In this document: in pieces, positions 47,637-60,174 of the stretch
Numbering within the stretch: position 1 is the first letter of the stretch
Layout of the letters: every line of letters starts with the position of its first letter
Source: Bursaphelenchus xylophilus
Taxonomy: Eukaryota > Nematoda > Chromadorea > Rhabditida > Aphelenchoididae
NCBI GenBank assembly: GCA_904066235.2
Contig: CAJFCV020000003.1
Span: forward strand, 5,208,001-5,272,000
Length of the DNA: 64,000 nt
Direction: 5' to 3'
Program-made: the position numbers and the translations under genes
Notes under the pieces: model-generated
What the model was told of the DNA's origin: nothing
Database searches by the model: none
What the model saw: only the letters and a program-made list of their open reading frames with translations

Positions 47637-50600
47637 ATGAGTCGAAGCGCTCTCGTGGCCGATGACCGAGAGACATTTGTAAAATCACAAGTGAGTGTTT
47701 TGTTATTTATTTATTTTTAGGACGTTTGAATCGAGAATCCGAAGTTTAATACCTAAAAAGTTCAGATAATCGCTGTGCAAAAAGTTTTGAACAAGGCCGA
47801 GGCCCCGCTGAAGCAGAAACATGTTCGATCCCTTATTGTGGGTACCCACAAAGAGCGGTCTGCTTCTTTATTCTGGAGCACAGTTTCCAGAATTCCATTG
47901 GAAAAGAGTCCGATAATAACGTGGAAGTTCTGCAATCTCCTCCACAAACTGATACGTGATGGCCATCGAAAAGTTCCAGATGACTGCGCTCGTCATATCA
48001 GCAAACTGGTACATCTGGGAAACTTTTGGCAGCATCTTCGAGCCAGTGGTTACGGGAATGCGGACGCCGTTTATTGTAGATTACTAACGAAAAGGCTACA
48101 ATTCCATCAGAAAGTAAGGCTCGAAAATAATTTTACTGCATTGTTGTAGTATCCTCAAATCCCTGGGAGCGTCCAGTTAACAGAACAACAAATAAACACG
48201 ATCAGTTCAGATATGAATCTCAGCTTCGAGCTTGGAATTGATCTTCTGGATCAACTCGACGAACTTCTTGGCTTTCGGAATGCAGGTATGTAATTGTTTT
48301 GCTTACGATTATTTTATTTTAGTGACAACCTTGGTCGATGGATACCGATGGACGTCTATGGTTCCACAATGCCAATGTTTACTGGCCCCGTTGATCTTGG
48401 TTGTATTAGACACATCTTTATTTTACGATATCTTGGTTAAGATCATCTTCAAATTGCACAGTGAATTACCGGAGGATGTATTGATGGGTCATAGACAGCG
48501 ATTTATGACTACGTTTAAGAAGCTCAAGGAGTTTTACGAGGCTGCGTCAAATCTTCAGTATTTTAGGTACCTAGTCTCGGTACCAACTTTACCAGCTGTA
48601 AGTCGTCTTAAAAGTTTATATCTCTTTTCAGAATCCTCCAAACTTCTTACAATCTTCTGATCTGGATACTTACCGCACTCCTCATGCTTACCTTCGAGAT
48701 GAAAATGGGTCTGACGGAACTGAAACACCACCTGATGCTCAATCAGTTCAGGAAGAAAGCAATTTAATCATAGATCTCGATATCCCCGAGACGTCTTCTC
48801 ATGTTCAAAGCAATTTAGGAGTGTCGCCGACAAGAGAATTAGAGCAGTGGGTTTAAAATTATGTTTAATTGAAATCATGTTCAATTTTAGAATGCAAATG
48901 ATGGAGAAGATGGCAGAGTTGAGAAGAGCCTTAGAAAGTGAAATGAAAGCAAAAGATGACATTGTGCTTGAAGCAAGGAGCAGAATTGAGCAGTATGAAG
49001 CGAGGTTGGTCGAGATGAAGGAAGAAAGCGACGCCTACAAAGAACAATCAGAGCAGCTTACTGTTCAACTTCAACAACTCAAAGATACTGCAAATGCGAC
49101 TGAACAACAGGCTGAAATACAACGACAGACCGAAGAAAAAGCAGCTGAATTTGAAAGAAAATATACCAAATTGAAGACAGCTTATGAGACTTTCAGAGGA
49201 GAACATATACAGGCATTAACTGAGCTCCGAGATCTCCGTAAATTCAAAACCGAGAGATCTTCGGAGATTGACGAACTGAAAGTTGAATTGGAAAATGAAA
49301 GGAGAAAGGCAGATGAAGGGATTCAGAGGAGTTCCGATGCCGTACAGGAACTTAATCAACAGTTACAGCAATTGAACATTGATCTACAGAATCAGAAGAA
49401 CGAAGAAGTGGACAAACAGCTGAGTAAGTACTTGTTTGAATATTTTTATTTTTTAGGGGTCATTTCGGAATCAGCGGAGGGAATTCTTTCCCATTGCAGA
49501 GAAGAGCTCCAGAACTCTTCCACGATTTCTTATCCGCCGCATCTGGCTGAGGCTGAACTCAAATTTGCGCAGAATAGTCTTCAACAACTGCATGACTGTG
49601 CAAAAGGAGGTGCATTTGATGAAAGATTCAGGAGAGAAGCCATTTTATTTCTGCACTACCTATGCAATTCACTCGTTCCATGTGCGGCTGCAGCCTACAC
49701 ATCCAGCATCGAACATTATGAACGTAAGTCCGCTCGGTATCGTAGTCGTATTGAAATATTCGCGCCCTTGGCCCAAAAATATTATGGGCCCGAACTTTCG
49801 CTGCCCACCGAAAAATCGCAGTGCCGAAGTATTTTTTTTTCTTTCAGCAGTCTTAAATGTGTGTAAGAATGTTGTAACAGAAGTGTCGACTGCGTATGAA
49901 GAGCTCAGCAAGGACAAGATGTCTCAACTCGCTTCTCAACAACTCCCAAAAGTGATTGATCTTTTGAATAACCTAGAAGATATGATTGTCGCTCTTCCAA
50001 CGTCATCTGGCGACATTGATCTAGAAGTTGTGGGGGTACAATTACAAGAAGAAATGGAAAGAATGAACAACGCCATCAAACAAGCGGCCGAGAGGATGAA
50101 GGAACTGCAAGAAAAATCGAAATCCAAGAATACAGGCACCAGACTGGCTGTTAATGATAAGATCCTCGACCATTGTAACCAACTGATGGCTGCGGTTTAT
50201 GAATTGGTTGAGAAATCTAGAGATCTTCAACAAGAGATCGTGGATTCTGGTAGGGGATCGGCTTCCCCGAATGAGTTCTATAAAAGAAATCACCAGTGGA
50301 CCAAAGGTTTATTATCGGCCGCTCAAGCTGTTGGAGTGGCTGCATTAGAACTAATGTAGGTATAAATCGTCTACACAAGTTATTCGTTTTTTAGGAATTC
50401 CGCTGACAAGGTTGTTCTCAATGAAGGGAAACTGGAATATTTGATGGTTTCGGCCCAAGAAATCTCGGCCAGTGTCGCTCAATTGTTCGTTTCATCTCGG
50501 GTAAAGGCTGACAGAGAGTCGGAGAAGATGACGAAACTTGGCAAAGCCTCAAAACGAGTCAACGAATGCACTGGAGCTGTGTTGGCTGCTGTGAAAGATG

Positions 50601-50864
50601 GCAAGCAAACACTGGAGGAAGAACGTAAGATATTGTTGCCTATTACTACCAGAATATAAGCGAGTATATTAGAATTTATATTTTTTAGAACTATTCGACT
50701 TCTCTCATTATTCCTTGCACGATGCTAAGAAAGCGGAGATGGAATCGCAAGTGAGAGCACTCGAATTAGAGAGTCTTCTTAGTCAGGAACGATCCAAGCT
50801 CGCCAATCTCAGGAAACAGCATTACCACATGGCGGCTCTGGTTGATAATGAAAATACGTCTTAA
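47637..50864 (+). CDS. hipr-1: HIP1/HIP1R (Sla2) family endocytic adaptor
   Basis: Exons 47637-47690, 47766-48113, 48150-48285, 48323-48597, 48632-48846, 48891-49423, 49457-49723, 49848-50355, 50395-50624 and 50689-50864 give 913 residues. N-terminal ANTH domain (about 18-290) with KQKHVRSLIVGTHKE and WKFCNLLHKLIRDGH. A long heptad-rich coiled coil spans about 370-540. The C-terminal I/LWEQ (talin-like actin-binding) module covers about 690-905, with NQLMAAVYELVEKSRDLQ and AAQAVGVAALELM. Family role: links clathrin coats and PI(4,5)P2 membranes to actin. Phases are consistent throughout. Confidence 0.93.
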
Positions 50865-51339
50865 TCTCTTATGCAAAATTATTTACTTTCTAGTCACTTG
50901 GTCTTTTTTACTTTTCTTAACTTGTACCATTCCTCCCGAGTATCTTAACGCTTGAAAATATTATATTTATCATGTAAATTGTTAGAATAAATGGATCTTC
51001 CAGCTTAAATGATTACAAAGTTCAGTAAAAATTTGAACTAAGTGATTCAATGGCCATGGTTTTTGCGTAAATCAGGTTTTAAAAAACCTCTTATGGCCTC
51101 TAGAGGCCTCTGGATAAAACAAAGGTTTGCAAAGTTTGTGCACAAACCTTTTTTTCTAGCGGAACAGTTGACATAATAGTATGTGCCAACTTTTTCTCTC
51201 TCCATGAATCGGTGAATTTTTTTATAGATTTTTCCAAAACACAGTTCTCTCAATTTTATTGAATGCGTGTTTAATTATGACTAATTAATGGTGCATTATT
51301 ATCTTCCAGGTTTGTTTAATGGAACGTCGTTGAAGAAAA
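50865..51339. other. Intergenic between HIP1R and FAM136A
   Basis: Contains a gaataaatgg polyadenylation-like signal near 50985. A splice acceptor (atcttccag, AG at 51308-51309) lies 30 bases before the next ATG. Nothing else supported. Confidence 0.4.
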
Positions 51340-51762
51340 ATGGAATCGACTCAGGAAAGAGTCAGAACCTCCGTGGATCAGTTGGTCGATGAGCTGGACA
51401 AGAAATACCTTCGCGATATTCAGAGGAAGATGTTTTTATGTTCGTCGAAGTGTTGTGAGAACAAGAACGTATCAAGAGATCGGTTGGACACCTGCATTGA
51501 GAAATGTAATAGAGGAACGGAGAAGGCTCAAGATGCCATTGATAAAGAACTAGGATTATTACAGCAGAACTTGACCGCGTGCCTGCCTTCTTGCCACGAT
51601 AGAGTCGTGCAGAAACTAGGACTAGACTTGGAGAAGGTGGATGAACGGCAGTTAAAGCAATTTAAGCAGCATTTATATGATTGTGTAGATAAGTGTTCCA
51701 ATGAACAACTCAAGACTTTACCTCAGATACGTGATAGGATTCTAAAGTCCCTGTCTAAATAA
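51340..51762 (+). CDS. FAM136A-like mitochondrial intermembrane-space protein
   Basis: Single exon, 140 residues. Four CX3C pairs are visible: CSSKC, CIEKC, CLPSC and CVDKC, the pattern of FAM136A. The N-terminal half is a charged helix with no presequence, as expected for proteins imported by the MIA40 disulfide relay. Family role: intermembrane-space protein, function poorly defined. A splice acceptor upstream suggests trans-splicing. It lies 219 bases before the linkin gene, so the two may share an operon. Confidence 0.9.
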   Translation: MESTQERVRTSVDQLVDELDKKYLRDIQRKMFLCSSKCCENKNVSRDRLDTCIEKCNRGTEKAQDAIDKELGLLQQNLTACLPSCHDRVVQKLGLDLEKVDERQLKQFKQHLYDCVDKCSNEQLKTLPQIRDRILKSLSK

Positions 51763-51981
51763 AACCTGCCTCAATTTCTTTATATGGGTATTATATGTTT
51801 TGTTTTTGTTGACCAACTTTATATGTTACACTTCATAAACACATTACTTATGCTTTTGATTTGACTTGTTCATGTTAAGACATTTGAATATCTTTGATTT
51901 TTTGCGACTTCAATTAGTATTATTTTTGATTTAAATTTTAGGTATTTTGATGTCAATCAGAGAAACGAATCCTTCGACTCT

Positions 51982-54251
51982 ATGAATCTACTGTCGCTAA
52001 TATTATTTTCATGGATTTCTCCTTTAACTGGCGGAGTTTCATTAACAATTGGAGATGACCATGTGCCTGATCCACAGTTAGGCCGAATATGTGCGTATGG
52101 TGACGTAAACAAAGACAGATACACTGATTTAATCGTCCAGAAGTCAGAAAAACTTGTGTTCTTGTTACAGTCCGAGGAAGGAAAATTTAAATCAAGTCAG
52201 AGGCATGGACCCATTGATCTCAATGTCAAGAAAGATGTGTTTTGCGCTACGGGGGATTTCAACGGGGATGCCGCTTTGGATGTTATGGTTATAACTGTGA
52301 GTTTAAGTAGTTTGATAACCGGAGAAAAGGACCCAGTTTGAAAAATAGTGTAAAATATTTGATGATGTTGTCATACGTCAATGTAAGAGTAAAAAGGTAA
52401 ATTTAGGTGTATATTGTATCCAAAAGGCCTGATATAAGAACTTTAGGAGAGAGGCGATATTTACATGTATGCTTTAATGTAAGTGTAATCTTTGGAAAGA
52501 GTTAAATTCTGATGTAAGCCTGTTAGAAGTGAAGTCTTCAAAACTATTTATAAAAATTTGGTCAGGGATTCTCAGGGATTGGGTCTTTTTCTCTGGAAGC
52601 GTAGTAGTTATGTTTAACTTCATTTTTATTTAGCCAAATGGAGACGGGGAGGATTTTGATGTTGTTGTTTACCTAAACCGTGAAGGGTCATTCCAAATGT
52701 TGCCCAATCCTATCACTCAGAAGTTTGTTGAGCCACCTGCTGTTATGGATGTAAATGGGGATGGAATATCTGATATATTGGGGATGGTCAAGAAGTCTGG
52801 TGATGTCCATTACTCTTTACATTGTTTGTCGGGAAGTCGTTCTGCAACTTTCGAAGAGTGCCAGAATAAATTCCGCGGCGGAGATTTCTCTCCGGGACCG
52901 TATCCATATTTCCCTCATATCTTCGTTGATTTGGACGGAGATCTCAGTGCCGAAATTGTTTTTGGAATGAAGAATTCGAAGGTGCCTCTCAAGTTTATGG
53001 TCTTCAAGAGAATGGGAAGGTAGATATAATTTTGTTTTATACGATTTCTTTCCTTAGTTCCCAATGGAATGTGAAGAGCGACTTGGTCCCAGATCTTCCA
53101 GACAGCCCAGAACTGCAAGAGTTTGCTGCTCCTCTCATTGCTGACTTCAATTCGGATTCGAAGATTGATATTGTACTTCCCGTGTGTCGCGCAAAGAATG
53201 ATTGTACCCACATTGATAAGTTCTTGGTTTGGTTTGATGGAATGGTCAAATGGGAGCAATTCCAGATGGATATGAAAGAACTGGCGTTTGTCGTCGAACC
53301 AAACTCGAAGACTGTCTTCAGAGTTGGGGAATTCAAATTGGACGGGTATCCGGACTTAATTGCCACTTCTGTTTATACTAACAACAGGAAGACCGAGACC
53401 AGAGCGCCCCTGATTGTTTCAAATGAACCAGGAGATGGAAACTTTTCTAGGTATGTTGTTACGTCATGTTTTTTTTATGTTTTTAGGAAGTTTGAATTCA
53501 ATCTTCAAAAAGATCTTCACCTTGTACTCCCCGAGGCCATCGCTGGTGCTAATATCTCTGCCAGTTCCTTCTTTGACCTGAAAGAAGATGGAAATCTCGA
53601 CGTTCTTGTGGAATATAAGGACAAACATGTTGGTGGAACGATGATTGATTTTATCAAATGTGATGACAAAGGGGATACCACCTTCCTCAAGGTCCAAATC
53701 TTTTCCAATGTTTGTTCGAATGACTGTCCTGGGACTCCAAGCAGTGATAGCGGTAAGCTTTGTAATGGTTTGGGGATTATATTCTTGCAGGGAGCGGCAT
53801 TGCATGGAGTGGGGCTTGTGTGTCTTACTCAATGGATACTTCTTATGGTCGTCCTCAAGTCGCGGTCCAGTGTCAGCTTCCTCAGACTACATACCGCACT
53901 CTTCATGCTCCCTTTGTGTTATTTGGACTTGGTCGATCCCCTAATTTTGTGGATATTGTGACATTGGGAAGTCCCCGGGATCCAGAAAGGAAGGAGAATC
54001 AGCAACATATCCTCAAACAGATCGTTCCGAACAGTCGGGTAATTGTGGTTCCTCCAGAAAGAGACGAAGCTCATTGGCAGAGTCGTCTATATCTGACCCC
54101 GAGCACTCTGATTATCCAATCTCTGATGGTTCAAGTGACCGTATGTCTGATTTTGCTCGGTCTTGTTGTTGGTCTCCATATGAGAGAACGTCGGCATGAT
54201 CGTCGGGAAAGGCAGTCACAGTCACATCGCTTCCACTTTGACGCTATGTAA
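51982..54251 (+). CDS. lnkn-1: Linkin/ITFG1 (T-cell immunomodulatory protein homologue), type I membrane protein
   Basis: Exons 51982-52296, 52634-53019, 53058-53450, 53487-53752 and 53791-54251 give 606 residues. Signal peptide (LLSLILFSWISPLTG). Then FG-GAP-like integrin repeats with calcium loops: DVNKDRYTDL, DFNGDAALDV, DVNGDGISDI, DLDGDLSAEI and DFNSDSKIDI. A Cys-containing membrane-proximal region follows, then one membrane helix (about 565-585, TVCLILLGLVVGL) and a basic tail. In C. elegans, linkin supports cell adhesion in tissue collectives. The 337-base first intron holds nothing recognised. An acceptor at 51940-51941 in the 5'UTR may be a trans-splice site. Confidence 0.92.
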
Positions 54252-54542
54252 AGAAGCGTTCGGAATATGGGTATAAACTTTTACTGCTGGGTCTTCTGTC
54301 ATTGTAATATACGTTGTGCTAATTCTAGTGTGGATAACATGTACATCTACCGGTTTCTTTAGTAATCTTTCTATATCGTTAATGTGTTATTTTCCCAAAT
54401 CTGTCGGCTTTAATTTTTCACATGTTAAATAAAAAAATAAATTCTGATATCTAAACGAGGTAACGGTATATTGACGTTTAAACGCAATGTCTTACTGTAA
54501 GGGTCCCTTTTTTGCTAGGAGGAATATCCAGTTAAGGGTAAC

Positions 54543-55320
54543 ATGGCTCGACGTCTTTATGTGGTCCGACATGCTGAAAGGGAAGATAATGTTAATCATA
54601 ATTGGAGAAAAAAATACCCGGGGTTCACAGAAGATAACACTCCTCTGAGCGATCGTGGAAGAAGTCAAGCCAATGAACTCAAGGAGTTGTAAGTTTCTTT
54701 TTGTTGCATCGAAAATATTATAGCTTTCGTGATATCGAGATCTCAAATATTTATGTTTCCCCATTCGATCGGACGATGGAGACAGCCACGATATTGTTGG
54801 ACGGGCATGAAAATAAAATCAACGTGGAACCGGGAATTTGCGAGGTAAATTTATTATATGAGTTTATTTCTTATCTTATTGTTAGGCTTTATATCTATGC
54901 GAAAAACCCGCTGGCTTCTGGGGAGTAGAGAAGCTAAAGGAGAAGTTTACAAGGGTAGATCTCGCATATTGTCCCGCCTTCTCACATCCAATGCCCGAAG
55001 AAGGTTGTGGGGATTCGGCTTGTACTCCCAGGGTCAGGAAAACAATAGAACATATACTAGACCTCAATCCTGGCTCAGGTAAATTGAAATTCTATGCTCA
55101 AGTAATGGATCCATTTGTAGGAAATATAGTGTTGGTTGGGCACGGTGCATCGATTGGCGGTGTCCATTCAGCTTTAGGACACGGCTTCCAATACGTTGGA
55201 CAAGCTACCGTATCCATATTTGATGAGACGGCGCCGAATTCAAGGAAGTTTAAACTGGTTGAGAGCAGTGGGGCCTCTCATCTTTCGCCCTCTAACCGAA
55301 AAAATCTAAGAGCTTATTAG
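54543..55320 (+). CDS. Histidine phosphatase (phosphoglycerate-mutase-like), UBASH3-type
   Basis: Exons 54543-54688, 54724-54844, 54886-55078 and 55121-55320 give 219 residues. The catalytic N-terminal motif reads VVRHAERED (RHG/RHGER equivalent, with A for G). [10 protein letters not shown] and [10 protein letters not shown] supply the second arginine. The late motif [10 protein letters not shown] carries the second histidine. This is the branch-2 fold seen in the phosphatase domain of UBASH3/ecdysteroid-phosphate phosphatase. Substrate unknown. It has no SH3 or UBA part, so it is a stand-alone phosphatase domain, common in nematodes. Confidence 0.85.
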
Positions 55321-55558
55321 GAAGAGAATTACTTTAATAAAAATACTATCTATTTTTATAAATTGGAGTCAGAATATCCTTTGAGTATACAGTTTTCAGT
55401 GGTTTCAACATATTGAAAAGCGATGAAACTAAGTCTTTTATTACAAGGCGGGGTATTTGCATGTCTATCTTCCGGTGAGACAAGCGTGGGAGGGGAAGGA
55501 ATTTGTTTTATCTCTTTATTTATATTCTCTGATCGGATGCTGATTGTTGATCGTGGGG

Positions 55559-58500
55559 ATGGGATTCCTCTCAAGGCCACTTCTTCTGGCCATACTACTG
55601 TCGCTGCTCCATATAACAATATCAGAGGAGTCCGTTAAGAAACAATGCTCGTTTTATTGTTTCACATTTCCCCAAAAGGTAATTTTGTTTATTTTTCTTT
55701 GTAACACTGATCTTCAATTTTTTTTAGGACGAAACTATCGCTTCTTTGAACAAATCCATCTCTTCGGTACTTAACATCGGCTGTTCTCATCTTGTCTATG
55801 GCCATGCTCTTGTCGATTCTATGGGTAGAATTAAGAATCCGACAGACAATGACATTGTCCTTGACAGTTATTATGGAAATTACAAAAATTTGAAAACGTA
55901 AGTCACGATTTACACAATGTAAAGTCATCGTTTCCGTCGAATTCATTTTACTTTTTAATTTACAGATTGCAGATGAAGAACCCAAAAGTTAAGGTTCTTG
56001 TGGGTCTTCGTGAAGATGTTGGAGTCAATTTCCTTGATCAATCTGTTGTGAGAGAAACCGTAATCCGGAATATTATCACCCTCATTGATGATAACAAATT
56101 TGATGGCGTTTTTCTCGATCTGAAAAGCCCTCGATTCGCCTCATTCCATTTCCGTCGATTTTTAATGGAACTCAGAAAAGAGACCATGGGTATGGAAGGA
56201 GAAGAGAACCCTGTTCTTGTGGCCCTGTCCGTCGATGCAGCTGAAGTTTACGGAGCAGCAGAAAATCTGAAAGAAATTGAGAAGCTGGTTGATGTGTTTT
56301 ATATCAAGGCTGACAATGTTATTGGATCCCAAGCAGACACAGAAACTCTTCTTATGACACCACTGGATCATGCTAACGTCATTCCAAAAGAGGTCACCCT
56401 GAATGATGTCTCTGATGCTTTGGATGACATCATGTTGGAAAGACAAAAGATCGTGGTGGGACTGAGTGGATGGGCCCGAGGATATGTCTTGGATGATCCC
56501 AAGAAGCCCGGTCCTCTGGTCGATGCTTTGGGGTTTGCCCGGCGCCCCAATTCGACAAGAAAGGACGGACGATTTTCTTACCAAGAAGCAAGCATATATA
56601 CAAAGTTCTTAGATAGATGAAATTTTCAGATATGTGATCTCGCTGTTCCCGACGACTACCACTTCGAGAATATAATGGGGTCCGTCTGGTTCCAGGGTTC
56701 AGATGCCAATTGGTACTCCTTCCTCCCTCCCGGTCATGAAACCGTCGATCGAATTCTGACTTGGGTTGCCAACAAACATTATGGCGGCATTGGACTGATG
56801 CAACTTGAGGCTGATGATCCCAAAGGAGATTGCGGAGAACCTTATCCTTTGCATAGGGATATCCAAAAGAAACTCAAATGTGCCCCTCGAGAACAAGTTC
56901 GTGGTAATACGGCTCCTTGTAATCGGTTCTGCACATTGAGAACGGCCTCTTCCGATGTGACTTTAGACTTTGATTTGTTTGATCCGGAATGGTGCTCCCA
57001 TTATATCATCTCTTCCATCGATTTTACATCAACCGGCTTACTGAAGATTGATGATAAATTTAATGTTGTAATTGGAAAGTACAATGATTGGGCACCAAAG
57101 ATTAAGCCGAATCTCCTCGTCTCCATTGGAGATACTGTTGATTCAAAGACCTGGAAGTTTGTCATGAAATCCGAGGTTCTTCGGAAACTCCTGGTCAGCA
57201 ACGTTAAACAGGTGAGGAATATGGAGGGTTACTGTATGACTAAATGGTTTAGTTTTACGAACGCAGGAATCTGGATGGTTTAGTGATTTCTTGGCTCTCT
57301 GGATCGATGGGAAACAAGGATAATTCCGACAGTCAATCTTTCCATCTGTTTTTGAAGGAGTTGAAGGACGCTCTGCCTAAGGCGTTGTTGGTTGTAACGG
57401 CCACAGCCGAGGGTACCTTTGACCAAGGATATGATATCAAGGTTTTGAACCAGTGAGTGATCACGACTTGTCGTTGATTTTGCGTTTATTCCAGAACGGC
57501 TAATTATCTGTTGGTGGAGATGTTCCGTTTCCACGACTCTTCGATGGGTTCCACAGGACATCCTTCGCCCCTGCTAGGTAATTCCGAGTTGATTGAAGAT
57601 GGGTCGAGGACAGTTGTAAGTCATCTTATTACATGTCGTTGGAAAAGAAATTGAGTCGATAACCAAATATGATCCCCCTTTAGGAGGCTATGGCCAATGA
57701 GTGGATTAGCCGCGGATTCCCAAGAAAGCGGCTTATCCCTCAATTCTCACCCCAAGTTCTCTATTTTGGATTGGCTAAGGGCGTTGAGTACCGTGCAGAC
57801 AGTCCGGTTGGACAGAAAGTGGATCAGAGTAGGGCTGTCAAGAACCGATCCAACAAAGAATTCATCACTCAAACCGAACTCTGTCACATTCTGAACAGCA
57901 CGGAGGCCAAGTCCCATTTCATCCCTGAGATGGCTGTTCCCACTGCTGTTAAGGGAAACGAGTTCTTCGCCTATGATGACAAGAGAAGTATCAAAGTGAA
58001 GACTATTTGGACATCGTTAAGTCAATTTGGAGGAATCGCTTTGACTGGTCTCGAGATGGACAACGTTCAAGGACAATGTCCGGCTGGTCAACCATATCCC
58101 ATTTTGAAGACAATCGTGGATAGTCAGGTAAGAGATTGTACACAAATTTGGGAGAGTAATCGTTTTTAGACGTGTGATCTTTGTGTGAAAGAGCGGGAAA
58201 TTCCCAACAACATCCAGCCAGAGTGTGCTGGTGATCCCTTCCGAGTTGTCTGCAGCTACCGTCTCCCCGATGTAAATGACAAAAAGAATCCTCTACGTCC
58301 TGATAAGATCCCCTTCGGCCAATGCTCTGAGATCGTAGTGGAGGAGACGTTGATGGAAAAGAATGGAGATCTCAAATTCAGAGATTCCACGGCCCTCGAG
58401 AATATGAAAATTTTGAAGAAGCACGATCGACAAGGGAAGAGATTGATTGCGGCGATCAGGTGCCCTTCTGCAAATCCAGATGAATTCAAAAATCTGATGA

Positions 58501-59402
58501 AGAATGGTGAGTCAGCGAAGCATTAATTTATACTGTTACAGGTCGAGATAAGCTGATAAAAAATATCTTCGCTCATATGAATGAATTTGGGTTCGAGGGA
58601 ATTGAGCTGAGATGCGATGACATGTTAACTCCTGAGGTGAAAGCCAATTTTGGAAATACTTTAAGGACACTTTTAAACAAGATCAGAAATGAAGAAGGAA
58701 CGCAATGCCGGAAAACATTGAGTATCAGGTAAGAAGAAACTTGAAACTAAAATTTTCTTTCAGAATCCCTGTTTGGCAACAAGAACTGGGTTCGGTCTAC
58801 GATACTGGAGTCTTCAGATATCTCCATCAAGTTGTTCTCGAGCCCTTCCAGATCGAATCCAATCAGACTCAACTGATTAGTCCCCTCTTTGCCGTGGACA
58901 CTAAGAGCTTTACTCAAAATAGTATTGACTCTACTCTGAAGGCCTGGGTGAAGGCAGGAGTCCCTCAATCCAAGATTCTGCTTCATATCCCAGCTTATGG
59001 AATCAAACAAGATTTGGCAAAGGCATCCGAAACCCCGGAATTGGGCGCTCAAGTGCGCGGGGGAATCCGGGTCTTGAGCCAAGGAGAAGTCTGCCAGACT
59101 GTGAAGAAGCCCGGTGTCGTCACCCAGATGATGTATGACATGGTGGCCGCTTTCTCGACCACTCCTGCCAATGAATTCATCAGTTACGAAACTCAACAAA
59201 CTATCCATTACAAGGTTAGCAAATCTTATCACGGCTTGCAAGATTACCGGATGTTAAAAGTATCTCTTTTCAGATAAAGTATGCAGTCCGTGAGCAACTG
59301 GCCGGTGTTGGTCTCCTCACAATCAATGAAGACGATCACATGGATGTATGTAGACAAGGAAAGTTCCCACTGCTAAAGGAAATTCATTCAGCCATCTGTT
59401 AA
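55559..59402 (+). CDS. Secreted chitinase-like protein with three GH18 modules lacking the catalytic Glu
   Basis: Exons 55559-55678, 55728-55897, 55966-56587, 56630-57211, 57253-57452, 57495-57615, 57684-58127, 58170-58506, 58542-58728, 58764-59214 and 59274-59402 give 1120 residues. Signal peptide at 1-25 (LLLAILLSLLHIT). Three GH18-like barrels follow. Active GH18 enzymes have DGxDxDxE; here the equivalents are DGVFLDLKSP (about 142), LDGLVISWLSG (about 507) and FEGIELRCDDM (about 883), none with the acid in place. GLMQLEADD- and TGLEMDNVQG-type ends of barrels 1 and 2, each followed by GxCGEPYP/GQCPAGQPYP, recur. So it is probably a non-catalytic glycan-binding protein. The intron after exon 3 starts with GC (gaa|gcaagc) in the best model. 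Confidence 0.8.
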
Positions 59403-59476
59403 ATATATATTAATCATTATTTTATTTTGTAAAAAGCATGGATAGATAAATCTCTGAAGCTGGATCACATTTACAT

Positions 59477-60174
59477 TCAGGATGACTCGGGTAAATCAGC
59501 AACTCGTTTCTCGGGTTTCGGGAGTTCGTAGAGAAATCGTCGCCAGATCTCGCGATGTTGTTCCTCAATCATCTCGAAATCTATATGAGCCAATTCGATG
59601 TTGGTCATGGAGCGTTGTAATTTACAGCGAAGTTGAATTAGTTCAATCTGGAAGAGCATATAGCATGCGTTTCATATTTTTTCTTACATCCAACTTTGTA
59701 CGATCACTACTGATCTCTGCAAGATCCTTCATCCAGCAATCAACTTGATTCTCAACAGCTTGAATATCTTGATGAAGTTGTCTTAAGAGCTCAGGATCGC
59801 CTAAACGAAGGGCTTTATGCAAGATCAATCTCGAAGAAACAACCCACCTCTTCGGAGAGCCAAAGTCTCAGCCAGAATCTCTTGACGGGCTCTAAGAACG
59901 GCAGCAGTCTCATTCAAAATCTCGAGTTGACAATCATTCTGAAGGATAGATTAATCCAAGAGAAGCTGGGGGCTTACTTTGGCGATGGAATTCTTCCAAT
60001 GGGAGAATTTACGGTAGAGACGTTCATGTTTAGCACATAGATTTTTGATGGCATTCAACTCATTCCTCATGTCATCACAGCTTTGAAGATCGTCACAGGA
60101 TTGGCACTGGACCTCGTTTTATCAATTAAGTCACGATGGGCACTCACCTTGGCCAAATCACAACTCCCAACCAT
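59477..60174 (-). CDS. Unrecognised 178-residue coiled-coil protein
   Basis: Exons (minus): 60174-60148, 60112-59978, 59938-59848, 59800-59688, 59647-59477; all phases agree. The first 25 residues hold five Cys (MVGSCDLAKVQCQSCDDLQSC), then the chain is almost wholly helical and charged, with heptads (about 25-165) such as LRRGDPELLRQLHQDIQAVE. No signal peptide or membrane helix. It ends PKPEKRVADLPESS. Tail to tail with the GH18 gene (74 bases apart). It could be a subunit of a coiled-coil complex, but I cannot assign a family. Confidence 0.65.

Noticed and set aside
57212..57300. GH18 exon 5 starting at the later acceptor (cgcag, about 57267)
   Set aside because: It leads to a stop within 20 codons. 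The earlier acceptor (ggtttag, AG at 57251-57252) keeps the frame and the LDGLVISW motif.
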